Positions 10,939 to 21,879 of a stretch of 64,000 nt of DNA are shown one piece after another. This stretch comes from Deroplatys truncata (lineage: Eukaryota > Arthropoda > Insecta > Mantodea > Mantidae). The notes beneath the pieces were generated by a model that worked only from the letters and a program-made list of their open reading frames with translations, had not been told where the DNA came from and did no database searches. The position numbers were made by a program, and so were the translations under genes. Location: contig CM060978.1 of NCBI GenBank assembly GCA_030765065.1, forward strand, positions 54,278,421 through 54,342,420, given 5' to 3'. How positions within the stretch are numbered: position 1 is the stretch's first letter; each line of letters starts with the position of its first letter.

Positions 10939-11421
10939 TTTTTAGTTGTGTAGTCAATGTATAACCTCTATGTGTTACCATAAAAGGTAAACCCTCAGAA
11001 AACTCTTGCATACCAAAGATTTAAAAAAATGATTCCGCTGATCTTTAATCTTGGTACGTAGGTACATCGTTATGTTTATGGGAGGGGCATTACTGGGGTT
11101 GTAGGTTGCGTGTTGCAATGGATGTTTTTCAAGACTTATTTCGAAATTTTTGTTGCGCTGTATTTATACATCTTATTCTGCCATTATCATGGCTCTGTCC
11201 TTAACACCGATTATGGGCGTGTGGTAATAAAATTTTATGGCTTTTATTACCCTGACATGCACCTCGTCTTTCTTGCAAAACAATATTAAAGCATTATCCC
11301 AATTTGAATAAGAAAATAATTCGTTAGAGGCTAATCTGGTAATGTATATAAATAAAATTAATATCCCCCCTAAATAAATTAATAATAATACATATGAAAA
11401 TCAAAATCTTAATGATATAAG
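10939..11421. other. No gene recognised
   Basis: AT-rich, apparently single-copy sequence. The last about 90 bp before 11422 may be eroded mitochondrial sequence belonging to the NUMT, but I cannot align it. Confidence 0.4.
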
Positions 11422-11583
11422 GCAGGAATAATAATTCATAGAATAAAAAATTTACAGGATATTCGTTTTATAGGAAATTTAGCAATATTTATGCCTTTTA
11501 CTTCATCTTGCTTTATAGTATCAAATTTTGCTTTATGTGGTATACCTTTTTTAGCAGGATTTTATTCAAAAGTTTTAATCATC
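11422..11583 (+). pseudogene. nad5: NUMT: nuclear copy of part of mitochondrial nad5
   Basis: A 54-codon stretch reads like an internal part of NADH dehydrogenase subunit 5 (complex I, mitochondrial inner membrane). Recognisable motifs in order are NLQDIRF, MPFTSSC near 11490, SNFALCG near 11525 and FLAGFYSK near 11552. Several ATA codons fall where insect nad5 has methionine, as expected of the invertebrate mitochondrial code. The flanks are nuclear-type sequence, and nad5 normally exceeds 550 residues, so this is a fragment transferred to the nucleus. One charged residue after FYSK, usually acidic, is valine here. It cannot be expressed as nad5. Confidence 0.88.
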
Positions 11584-11758
11584 AAATAAACTTACATGAA
11601 AATATAGAAAATAGAATAAATTTCATTTCCATACATTGCTTTACCATTCATTTTAAATCTGTACTAACAAACAGGAAATATAATAGCACTCATCTATTTT
11701 GAAGTAATGGTGGAAAACTAAAAGGCTTGTGCATGTATCGCTCTGTAAAAATATATTA

Positions 11759-13278
11759 AACTGGTGTGCAAAACCTAAGGACTAAAGTAATCTTTGCATG
11801 CGTGACACTGCAAAGTAACACTCGATGAAACTTGAATCATACATAGAGGGAACTACTGCGGTATGCTACAGTAGGCAACTAAACGAAATATACAATGAAA
11901 CGAACAGAAATGCCACTTTTATCTATAGACCATAAGCTACACTAAAGTCAATATGACATATGATGGCTGTCTAGATTTACAGAAACAGATACATGGTGCT
12001 TAAAAGGGTGTATGATCACCACGGACAGCAATGCATGCTCTGCATCGTGCTATGTTGGCCACAAGGTTGGCAAGCAGTTCTTGTGGTAGGGCGCTTCATT
12101 CCTCCACCAGCTGTTGACAACTGTTGGATGCATGTGGATGTGCTGCAATGCGTCTCCCCAAAGCATCCCACACGTGTTCGAAGGGATTTAAATCGGGGGA
12201 ACGGGCAGGCCAGTCCATTCGCCGAATACCCTCTCGTTCTAAGATATCCTCCACCTGCGCTGCTCGATGCGGTCGCATATTGTCATCCATAAAAATGAAG
12301 TCAGGGTGACTACACCCCTGAAAAGACGCACATGGGCAAGGAGTACAGTATCACAATTACGCTGACCAGTGACTTGTTCAAAGATTTGGAGGTCGGTGCG
12401 CCCATGCAACATTATGCCTCCCCAAACTATAACACCCGGACCAACAAAAAGATCATGATCAAGGATGTTCCTATGTTCATTACGTATTCCCACCTCTCGC
12501 CAGATGAGGTTACGTCTAGAATCACTACTTAGACTGAATATGCTCTCATACGAGAAGAGCACGCAACCCTATTCTTCGCTGGTCCAATTTTGATGCTCTT
12601 GGGACCATCGCAAACGGTGCAACCGATGTGCGGATGTCAATGAAACGCAACATATTGGCCGTCGGGCAGAGAGACCACCTCTGTGTAGTCGCCGTGCTAC
12701 TGTGTATCGTGAGATTGCGTGCCTAGCTTCCTGTTAAATGTGGTTGCAATTGCACCCGCTGTTTGGCGTGGGTCCATTCTTGCCTGTTGCACAATGTAGC
12801 GGTCATCTGCTGCTGTAGTTGAGCGTGGTCGACCACTACCTCTCCTTGGGACAGCAGCGCCTGTTGTTTGGAAGGTTCCCCGTGCACGTGAAACAATGCT
12901 GTGAGCAATTCCAAACTCCTGTGCAACACACGTCACACTTTGCCCTCCTTCCAGTTTCCCGATGATTCTTCCCTGTGCGAAGGCATCCAAATGGTGTCTA
13001 CGGGTCATGTTGCAATGAAGAACACCACTACAGTGTACCGTAACAGGTCGCTAATTTCCACACACTGTCTTGTCCTATTTCGTCAACTGCCCCGTGTTGC
13101 GGGACCAGACCCATTTGGCACTATAGGCTCGCTACACTCACGCCATGTGACGTCCAGCTTTCTGTGTACGTGTTAGAGACCTCTGGCAGCATGCTCCTGC
13201 ACCTTCATCTACTTCCACCAAGTAGTTCATTTGTTATGTTACTTTACACATCTCGTCCTTAAGTTTTACACACCAATG
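11759..13278 (-). mobile_element. Tc1-type transposon, complete ends
   Basis: A 1520-bp element bounded by TA dinucleotides (11757-11758 and 13279-13280). The ends form an inverted repeat sharing TGGTGTG(C/T)AAAAC(C/T)TAAGGAC over about 22 bp. Length, ends and TA target all fit Tc1. The transposase lies on the minus strand and is broken. The right-hand end adjoins a RepA copy. Confidence 0.92.
12096..13008 (-). pseudogene. Tc1-family transposase, frameshifted
   Basis: Cut-and-paste DDE transposase of the IS630/Tc1/mariner superfamily. The start at 13008 (MTRRHHLDAF) leads into a helix-turn-helix DNA-binding region with a basic GRPRST linker. The catalytic domain follows in two further frames (12239-12562 and 12096-12290). 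The second acidic residue sits in MDDN and the third in NPFEHVW, with 34 residues between by my count, which matches DD34E. The first catalytic aspartate, expected in FSDES, is tyrosine (FSYES, near 12545). With at least two frameshifts and that substitution the protein is inactive. The intact family is about 340 residues. Confidence 0.9.
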
Positions 13279-13308
13279 TATTTAAAGGCGAGTCTTTAAA
13301 TTAAAATA

Positions 13309-14083
13309 TTTTTACTATCTCTACTACGTATAGTAAGTAGGGGAAGTATTGCATTCCATCAAATATTCGATACTGAAATTTCACCGGGAATATATGTTTT
13401 GAGGCATCTTGAATCCAAATAAAGCATTTTTGAATACATGTCGGTTGTGTGTATCTATGAAAGCATAACTCAATGTCGATAAATACCAAAGTTGGTATTT
13501 GAGTTTAGTATCTCCCAAGGATGCGACAGAAAGATTTTCAAGAAAATCCTCCCACCCCAGACTACTTACATGGAATCTTTTTCGAAAATTTGGTTTTCTC
13601 AAAAATAGCTATAACGATTTTGATGGAAATACCATATGTATAAGATATTTTCATGGCAAATTAAATGTAAAACTTGAGTTTTCTGGGAATGTTCCCAAAA
13701 CTCCCTCATTCTGAATGACTTTTGCTTAACTGGTAAAGCGTAGGAGATAGAACAAATTTTTACTGCACAGAAAAGGTAGATGTCGTTAACACACAATTTA
13801 TGTCATATACATTGTTTGCCGTGTGAACCATTTCCGAGGTATTCCTTGTTATTTGTTTGAATTTTTGTATGTGCTGGACATGCAAAGAGAATGTAATGCT
13901 TCACATAGCAAGCAGTTCTTAAAATATTTGACTATCCCCTTGTACCCACAACAAAATTAGCAATAAGATAGTTTCTGCAAATGTTTATCTCGATTAACAT
14001 GAAGTAGATAGAGAATAAGCATCTGTAAAAATGGTTTTACAAGAGTAGGGAAAATCACGTGAGTGCAACACATCAGATTTTTC
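13309..14083 (-). repeat. RepA, nearly full length
   Basis: It runs from TTTTTACTATCTCTACTACG to GCAACACATCAGATTTTTC. The TG core has shrunk to a few repeats (about 13445). It lies 30 bp from the Tc1 element. Confidence 0.85.
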
Positions 14084-14649
14084 TCTTTTCCTTTAGGAGT
14101 GTCTTAGCTATACTAGGTACTTTGTATTATTCTGTCTTAGCTCAGTAGTACAGAAGTGCATATTGACGTCTTAATTCCTGATATCTTTTACAATACCGCC
14201 ACACTGCTCATAAATCTGTATTTGCATTTTATTCCTCTTAGTTACGCAGAGGATCTATAAATCTCAGTAAATTTATGATACCACACCGCTGCAATAAAAC
14301 GCTGAGTCAAGCATTACACATTCATTTTAAGTACAGAAATAGAGTGCATTAAGATGCAAAAATCTTAGGTGTGTTAAGTCATTGTGCAACATTTGCCTAG
14401 GTAGCTTTATTCATGCCTAGTGTGTTGCATTACACACATTTCTACAGGGTATAAATAAGTAAATGTAACAAGGCTCCGTGGTAGGTAGACGAGATTATAT
14501 TTTGTTAATAAACCCATGTCCATAAACGCTTAGTTTACGTGTTAGGGATTCTGAAAATGGAGGGGGGCGTGGGCAGTAAGAATCACAAAAGTTAAAGTAA
14601 AACAGAAAACTGAAATACTGAAAGTAAATATATAACGTTTTAATCATCT
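14084..14649. other. No gene recognised
   Basis: Single-copy AT-rich sequence with no long open frame and no repeat I can identify. Confidence 0.4.
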
Positions 14650-14975
14650 ACTGAAGTTAGTTCTCATGAAGGCTGCCGCTAATTTCCGATACATTTTGTG
14701 CATCATCTGTTATGAGATGACGAACTGTTGGCAAGAGTTCAAACCCTGGTGTTCGGCGTGTCCACAAACATTCATCGTTTGTTAGAACGAAAGCTGCTTG
14801 TTTCTCTTAATACCTGTCCAACCTGGAAACATGATATGGGCTGGGTGACGCCTGTTGGGGTAGCGTTGTTGATAGAACCGGCAAACCTCTCTTGCATTCC
14901 TTCGCGCTTCCCTGTAGATGAGAAGTATCTCTGTGTAACCCTGCATTTGTGCATAAGTTCGCCATTGTTCATTCC
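14650..14975 (-). pseudogene. Transposase N-terminal fragment (DUF4817-like helix-turn-helix)
   Basis: Across two minus-strand frames there is EQWRTYAQMQGYTEILLIYREARRN... with RFYQQRYPNRRHPAH near 14870, the typical helix-turn-helix start of an insect mariner-related transposase family. A 73-codon open frame (14772-14993) covers only part of it. The text after the frameshift (RTPGFELLP) fits the linker before the catalytic domain, which is missing. It is related in type to the remnants at 18205, 21880 and 61640, although not obviously the same subfamily. Confidence 0.65.
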
Positions 14976-17230
14976 CACTTGATAACCACGCAAATCCTAT
15001 AAAATATTAAACCTCTAAACAGAATAATGCCGTAAACATCACCGTTGGCTATAGGTATAGTGCGCATCACGTAACAGCTGATGCAGTAAACAACTCTTAA
15101 CTAATGAACGCAGTCTCTACTTTTTTGTGGAGTCTACTGTTTGTTTAGGTACCTACAGAGAAAAAACACGAATAGCAACTTAGCACTTGAACATATATAA
15201 AGTATTTGAAAGTTCAAAACATTAACTAAGAATATCCAGGAATAGTAAATGTGATAACAATTATTTAAGAAATTGTGTGTTTTAATGTTCCCTTTCTCCT
15301 AAGGAGGCTCTAGCAAGTAAACAAAGAGTTTCTGGAAATTGAATTATAAACACAATATGATCACATGGTACAAATCTATCTACCACCGAGGCTTTTTAAC
15401 ATTTTTACACCCTGTCCATGTTAAATTAATTGTATGTCGTCCATTCATTATGTGTTAATTGCCAGTCCCTGTCTCGAAGAATCTTTATGATAAACAAACA
15501 AATAAATACATCTGTATATATGGAACACCTTGCAAACCGTTACATTTTATATATAAGAGTTTGAAGAATATTTGTGAAACATTTTTAGACATGGTAAATA
15601 AGACACCAAATAAGAAAAGTCTATATGGAAATCTCTCTGGCATTTTGGATGAACTGTAGCAAAGTTGAGATTACGTAAACAAATTTAAAATTTTTAGGCT
15701 AAGTCATGCACATTTGTATTTCAATTTTTATATATAAAATCTGAAGTGGTGCATCCACACAACTTTCAAATTTATATTTACGTAACTATAGTTCAAATAC
15801 TTAGAAAAAAACCTTGGCAGGGGCCATTCACCTGTTCATGTATCCCCCCTCTCTAACATGCCTCTGAATCGCTGCTTAAGCATCATACGTCATGATTTCG
15901 CCTAGCCCGTGTTTTATTTTATTTTATCCTCACAAAATCATATATCGCTTAATCACACCACTGTTGTAACTATCCAATTGTAGAGGCAGGACTAAAGATA
16001 TAAGAGCATTGCAACAAAAATGCTATGTTTGTAGATTGCTATGACAGGCCACGCAAAGAGCAAGGTGCAGTGGTGTAAAAACAAATGTTTGCACATAACT
16101 AGCGATAGCATTTCACATACATGCGGTATTATCATAGGATATCTTCCAAAAGTTAATTCACACTTTTTAGAATATTTCATAGCCTTCACTCCCCCATCTA
16201 TCTCTTCAAGGAAAAAAGTTTCTTGCTGATTGATTTTCATAATAAAAATTATTTCAATTGACGTTTTACAAAGAAAACCAGCGGCTTTAATTTTTTCGCA
16301 GAGACACCAATCACACTCGTCTCGAAACTGTGTTGTTTAACACACTTCTTACAGAACTGGAATAAGGATTTTAGTTCTTGAGTTATTATGACGTAAAGAA
16401 GATCCTATTAAATTTTTCTAGACTATAAAATTGCTGTGCTCACAACAGCGACACTTGTTTCCCTCGTTATCATCCCACTTCCTCTTTAATACACCTCATT
16501 GAATAACTCGGTAGCTAAAGGCAAAAGACAAGTAGAGTGGGGGCGATTTATCCCTCCTGAATACTCGCGCAGTCCGTAGACGAGGGATTTTACTAATTTA
16601 TCATACTATACTTATTCTTCTATAAATGTTAGGTTATTCACGACACATTTTCTTTAGAAATGACTTCAAATAAAGCATTAAGTGCTTAGTTGTACAATCT
16701 TGCCCAAAACATTCGAATGTTCAATCAGAAACATAATGAAATAAATTCGAATTCTTAGTAAGGAGCTTTTGTAAAGTAAAACACAAAACCAGATGTGATA
16801 TGTCACAAGTTTTATCCACCCCTGACAAATTCACATTATATATTATACTATTCAAATAACTGTAAATATTTTATCCACGTTATACTATTCTCAATATACA
16901 TTTGCCAATGAATGATTTTTACATTAAGCAATAATTGCTTAGTTGCATACAGAATGCGAATACCATTCAAAAGTGAAGAATTATTCGTTCTCCAATTCCT
17001 TTTTTTTTTTTTTTTTTTTGCTTACGTAAATAGTATTACGTATATTTGCAAAACGTGTGTGTTGTTATGTAATTATTAAGCTCTACGTTGAGGAACACCA
17101 CTTTGAGAATGCTATTGAGCCTCGTATTTGTTGCCAACTTTAAAAAAGTTGTTTAGCTGGATGCTGGATATGAGACGTGAGAATTCCTGTGTATGTTCAT
17201 CACTTACGAAGAAGTATTTAACTTACGTAA
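14976..17230. other. Longest single-copy stretch; no gene recognised
   Basis: About 2.2 kb of AT-rich DNA without RepA. Open frames here are short (up to 82 codons at 15992-16240) and show no motif. The only feature I can point to is a poly-T tract at 17000-17019. This could be intronic or intergenic host DNA. Confidence 0.4.
17000..17019. repeat. Poly-T tract, 20 T
   Basis: An uninterrupted run of 20 T in single-copy sequence. It could be the remnant of a poly-A tail of a minus-strand retrocopy, but I see no retrocopy next to it. Confidence 0.95.
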
Positions 17231-18016
17231 TGAAGATACACTTTGATGTTGTTTGATGCTTGGGACGCCAAAACTTTATAGTGAAGATGATGCTTGTTTT
17301 TACGTACTATTATTAAAGTTATTTGCCTCGGCTGCTTTCAGTCGCACTATAGAAACACAAGTTCTTTTAAGGTTGTGATAAGACAAGAATTAAAATACGT
17401 CACAAAATTTACTTTTTAATTTCACTTCTTTTTATTTCTCTTTATACTTTCACATTTTTAAACACAACATTTTATAAATGAAAAACTGTGAGCACTTTAT
17501 ATATATTCTAGCGGAGAACACAATCTTACCCGCGACTTTCACGTCTGCTCTTTACATCTTGCCCGCGACTGAATAAATTCAACGGTAAAAATCTTATAGC
17601 TTCGGTAATGCCAGTCTCTTATTGGCTAATTCTAGTCCAATAGAATTTAAGTATTCAAACTAAAACTTTTCTTTACTGTTGATTGGCTAATTCCAAACTG
17701 TAAGCGAAATTACGTTATTACCGATCTTTTCATAACCAGTATTTTTTAAATTTTCAGACACATTGTCACCAAAATTACATTATTGCCTCATTATTAACAT
17801 CCTAAAACATATTATTCTCACTATTTTTGCACTATTAGAGTATATAAACATTTACTTAATATCAATAAATGCGTTTACAATAAAAATAAGTGTTTACAAT
17901 GACTTTACATACAATTTAAATAATTATATACATATTGTTTTTAAGGTGGGCTGTTATTGACTTTAATTATAATAAAAATACAATAAATATCATTTAGGCA
18001 TTAAAATACTGCCTCA
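17231..18016 (-). mobile_element. Solo LTR, family 1, diverged
   Basis: It begins TGAAGATACACTTTG and ends AAATACTGCCTCA, with the internal TTTGCCTCGGCTGC and CTTATTGGCTAATTC blocks of the family. It is shorter and more diverged than the copies near 31.6 and 51.4 kb. The flanking tetranucleotides do not match, so the target duplication has been lost or the left end is misplaced. Confidence 0.65.
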
Positions 18017-18204
18017 AATGTTTATTCATTGTACTGAGTGATCAACAAAGAGCAAACAGATTTCACGGTTCTTAGCCAGCTGGCGGTGAAACGCGAGGCT
18101 TCAGTGAGAGTTGAACTCTTGCAAACGTGGCAAGTGTTTGTTAGTTGACGCGATACAGTGAGCATTAAGTGAAATGGTCTATCGATTACCGGTATTCTGT
18201 TCCC

Positions 18205-18550
18205 CAAAAAGCATCATTTATCATTCATACGTCCGTACAGATCTACGAGTGCCGTAAGAGATTATTTCAAGAGAGATTCCCTGATTTCAAGTTCCAAGTC
18301 GAACTAAATTCATAGATTAGTAAATAAATTATGTAAAACGGGGAGACTTCTTGATAAGAAACATAAGAAACCACTTACAGTACTCAAGGAGCAGCTCTAG
18401 ATAAAATTGGACACACACTGGTAAGGTCTTCTAGAAGATCACTTGGACGTCTTTCCCAGCAAATGGAAATTTCTTATGCCTCTGTTCAAACGACCATAAA
18501 GTTACTCAAGTTAAAGCCCTATAAAATTACTGCAGTGCAATAACGTAAAC
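18205..18550 (+). pseudogene. Mariner-related transposase N-terminal fragment
   Basis: Spread over shifting frames I read ERFPDFKVPSRT-like sequence, then RLVNKLCKTGRLLDKKH (about 18318-18367), KKPLTVL, and RRLSQQMEISYASVQT with LKLKPYKITAVQ near 18535. This is the helix-turn-helix and linker pattern of DUF4817-type insect transposases. The catalytic domain is absent. It lies just downstream of the LTR at 17231-18016. Confidence 0.6.
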
Positions 18551-18865
18551 CAGGTGACCCTAAATTAAGGATGCGATTTTGTAAATAGGTTTTGAATCCG
18601 GTACAACCGTGGACAAAAAAGAATCAAGTCTTGAACGCCAAATTTTCTTAAGTCCTACACGGTACAACGCCTTATTTACATCATACACAATGCAGTTGTG
18701 TAGCAAGTTGTTGTATGCCACTATTAAATGTGTAACCTTCCACGTGTCTTTTCTTAAATGCTGTGGCAAAGCGAAGAGTACTTCTGCGGTTTGTGTTTAA
18801 GACCGCAGATGTAGCAAACACGTTTTTCCTTCTGTTAATAATATTTAATCAACAATAGTGACTAG

Positions 18866-19440
18866 TTACCCAGCGGGATAGCACAGGTGGCAACGTTGGG
18901 GCACGCATTCGGGAGGTCCCCGGATGATCCCCGGCGACCACCCACTCTGACCCAAGGGTTTTTGGGGGGCTTCCCGGGTCGTCAGGCGAATGCTGGAGGG
19001 GTTCTTTCACATCCTGAATTTCCTGTCCCTCAATTTCGTTCCATTTTTCATTTCAGTCATCTTTCATCCCGTTGGTCTCTTTCAGGGTCGAAAGCGTCGA
19101 CGATGGCGTTTCGGTACAGCGTGGCCGGGAAAGCGGATGCTCTTTGCGACTCTCTCCGTCGGCTTTCGGCTGGCTGCCGGGGTATCCGAACCCCTTGAGG
19201 GGCATTGGACCTCCCGTGTGTGGGGTGGGGACTCCAGTTTGCCTGTCCGTCTGCCGGGGTGTCTGTCTAGAAACTTAGGGACCCTGTAATTGCTGTGCCA
19301 TCGCTCCTGGTTCCTGCCGCCCGGTGTCTCCTCTCGCTTTCTACCTCCCGGGACGCCTACTCGTGGGACCTAGGTACAATATTCACACTAAATCGGTGCC
19401 GAGTCCCTCGTAGTCAATCAAATCCTATATTATCCTAGTG
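18866..19440 (+). repeat. GC-rich block with tRNA-like head (SINE or composite repeat)
   Basis: An abrupt GC-rich island in AT-rich surroundings. Its start resembles a tRNA-derived SINE head: CACGCATTCGGGAGGTCCCC followed by GATCCCCGGCGACCA (a damaged B box) and then TTTTTGGGGGGCTTCCCGGG. The remaining about 400 bp (TTTCGGTACAGCGTGGCCGG, GGTATCCGAACCCC and so on) looks like a LINE-derived or composite tail. Overlapping open frames here (18887-19289) are a by-product of high GC and I do not call them genes. Confidence 0.5.
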
Positions 19441-19868
19441 ACTACTTATTTTCCATATACAGCATTTCATACACGGCATTTGGTAAAGTTCACAATGGTA
19501 CAGTTATTGCGATGCAAAATACGTGCCCTCACAATTTCATCATGGTCGTATATCTGTATGTTGTTGAATAACAAGGGACGGTCTAGGTGTGTTGTGGCAG
19601 CTTGACGATACACTGAGCAGTGCGCAATACACGGCAATATTTGGGGAATACTTTGATTCCCTCGGTGAGGATAAGATATCCTAATGGAATCGTTGAATTC
19701 GTACAGATTCTGGGCACAAATTCAAGAAACCTGGGATGTTGTAGCTTCTTTTCCCCTTTAATATGTACACACAATGACATAAATCAATATCAAACAAGAA
19801 TTGTACATAATATAATTCAGCAAAAAAGATGTTAGAACATTTAGCAACCAAGAGATGTACAAAGCAGA

Positions 19869-20400
19869 TTGTAACTTAGCTAAGTAAGGGACGGGCGAGC
19901 TAGCTAATTCCAGGTAAAAGATAATTCTAGGCAGAAGTAAACCTCCTTTCACCAATCTAATGGGCACGGAACTTGAAGGAGACAGATATAGAAAGGAAAG
20001 AGACAGAGACCGAGTTTGCTTCCAGACGCGTCACTGGGGCGCTTGTGCGAAAAGTTTTGGAGTTGAATAAGGTAACGCGGTCTGAGGACCAATTAGAAAT
20101 GTCGTTACATCCTAAGGCGTGAAGTGAGTGTCCATAGGTTTGGGTATAAAAGGAGGAGCAGGCCCAAGATTTTCACTCTTATAGAATCTCTTTGAGAGTC
20201 AATTATACTCTCTGGAGTGTAACTGAGATGCACGTGTGTACATATGGATGGGGAAGCGTGTGCAGTTAGATTAGGTTCCTAATTTATTATGATGGAAATT
20301 GTTACAGATGGAAAAAGCTAGACGCCCATAAGTATGTTATTGATAATAAACCATATTTTAAGAGAAATGCAGTGTATTTTAATTTGCATCACCTACGAAA
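19869..20400 (+). mobile_element. Candidate solo LTR with Pol II promoter signals
   Basis: TGTAACTTAGCTAAGTAAGG could be a left end. A strong TATA box lies at 20145, a GATAATAAACC polyadenylation-like signal near 20340, and a possible end at TTTGCATCA. The spacing resembles the U3-R-U5 layout of an LTR. I see neither a target duplication nor a second copy in the window, so it might instead be the promoter of an unrecognised host gene. Confidence 0.3.
20145..20151 (+). promoter_or_regulatory. TATA box
   Basis: TATAAAA within GGGTATAAAAGGAGGAGCAG, in a locally less AT-rich context, which makes it stand out from the many A/T runs. Transcription would start about 30 bp downstream, near 20175. 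Confidence 0.4.
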
Positions 20401-20834
20401 ACTCTGAGATCAGTGAAATTAGTTACATAGGTAATTTATTAGGAATGGAGAAATCATCAGCCGCTGAGCAGAGGTAGCCAGAGACCAGAACACTGCAGGA
20501 GAGGGCATCAACCAAGAGGACTAACGATTTCCCGCTACAAAAGACGCCCAACGTCAACGTTTTCCCGCTACAACTACAGGGATTTAATTTCATCTCTAAT
20601 CCGAACATGAGGGGAGTTATACGTGCTCAGGGTTCATACACCCGATACTAATTGTTTATTTTTTGTGTTTAACTTTCGTAGGATAACTGTTTACTTGCAT
20701 CTATTTTAGTTATTTAAAACGAGTGTTTTAGTAGAATTGCGTTTTGTGTGGATATATATGCCTAATACTTAAAACGCTAAAGTTATATTAATGCAATATT
20801 ATGTTCTACACACCCAGTCAAAAAATTAAATATA

Positions 20835-21694
20835 AAAAATCTGATGTGTTACACTCACATGACTTTCTCTACTCTTGTACAAACTATTTTTACAAACGCT
20901 TAATCTCCATATGCTTCATGTTAATCGAGATATCGAAATGTCGATCTTATTGATAATTTTCTTGTAGATGCAAGGGGAACATGGTAAGTTTTAAGCGATA
21001 GTCAAATATTTTAACGCTGGTTGCTATGTGGCGCATTCCATTCTCTTTGCATGTCCAGGACATAAAAAAATGAATAACGAATTTGAGAAAAAGTATAAGT
21101 ATTGGAAAATTTAAGGTAATAACAAGCAATATCTCGCAAACGGTTCACTCAACAAAAGAAATGTATATGACATAAATTGTGTATTTTAACGCGATCTACA
21201 TTTTTCGTGTAGTAAACTTTTGTCTATCTCTTATGGTTTACCAGTTATGAAAAAGTCGTTCATAATGAAGAACACTTTTGGAGACATTGCCAGAAAATTC
21301 GAGATATACATTTTATTTGTCATGACAATATCTTAAACCTATGATAGTTTAATCAAAATCGTTAGAGCCGTTTTTGAGAAAATTAAAATTTTCGAAAAAA
21401 TGTTCCATGTAAAGGGTAGTCTGGGGTGGGGGGATTTTCTTGAAAACCTTCGTGTCGCATCTCTGGAAGATACTGAACCTAAATACCAAGTTTGGTGTTT
21501 ATCCGACTGTTCGTTTCTGAGTTATGCTGTTCACAGACACACAGACAGACCCACACACGGACATGTTTCCAAAAATGCTCTTTTTGGATTCAGGGGGTCT
21601 CAAAACATGTATTTCCGGTGAAATCTCGGTATCGAATTTTTGGGTGGAATACAATACTTCCCCTACTTACTATACGTAGTAGAGAAAGTAAAAA
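20835..21694 (+). repeat. RepA, full length; reference copy
   Basis: The best copy for describing the family. In order: AATCTGATGTGTTACACTCA (with the hairpin ATGTG...CACAT), ACTTTCTCTACTCTTG, GTTAATCGAGAT, TTTCTTGTAGATGCAAGG, GCATGTCCAGGACATA, an A-run, AATATCTCGCAAACGG, TATGGTTTACCAGTTATG, AATCAAAATCGTTAGAGCC, TTCCATGTAAAGGGTA, ACCAAGTTTGGTGTT, GTTCACAGA, a CA/CAGA core, GGACATGTTTCCAAAAATG, TTTTTGGGTGGAATACAATA, and the end hairpin CTACT...AGTAG followed by AGAAAGTAAAA. TAAAA flanks both sides. All three frames are open over parts of the 3' half, but indels and repeat-length changes between copies destroy every frame, so I treat it as non-coding. No transposase relative is seen. Confidence 0.9.
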
Positions 21695-21879
21695 TAACTA
21701 ATGCGAGATTTGAACCGAGGAGCTTATGAGCACAAGCGGTACCTTCTTAACCTCTTGGCAAACGAAACGTTCCCTCTCTGTTTTCAGTAGCTTATAAGCG
21801 TCACCACCTAGAAACACCGTTATACGAGACCATTGCGCTCACAGGACAGAGGCCAATTTACAGTTCCCGGATGTGGGTT

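Noticed and set aside
18887-19289. Three overlapping frames of 68-103 codons
   Set aside because: High GC removes stop codons in all frames. No start context, no domain, and the block begins with a SINE-like head.
20835-21694. RepA as a Helitron
   Set aside because: Although it has a hairpin near the 3' end and lies next to A/T, it lacks the 5' TC and 3' CTRR signatures at the ends, and the TAAAA flanks argue against target-duplication-free insertion.
20835-21694. RepA as an ordinary TIR transposon
   Set aside because: The ACTTTCTCTAC match between ends is offset: the 5' end carries about 25 extra bases outside it. I therefore leave the class open.
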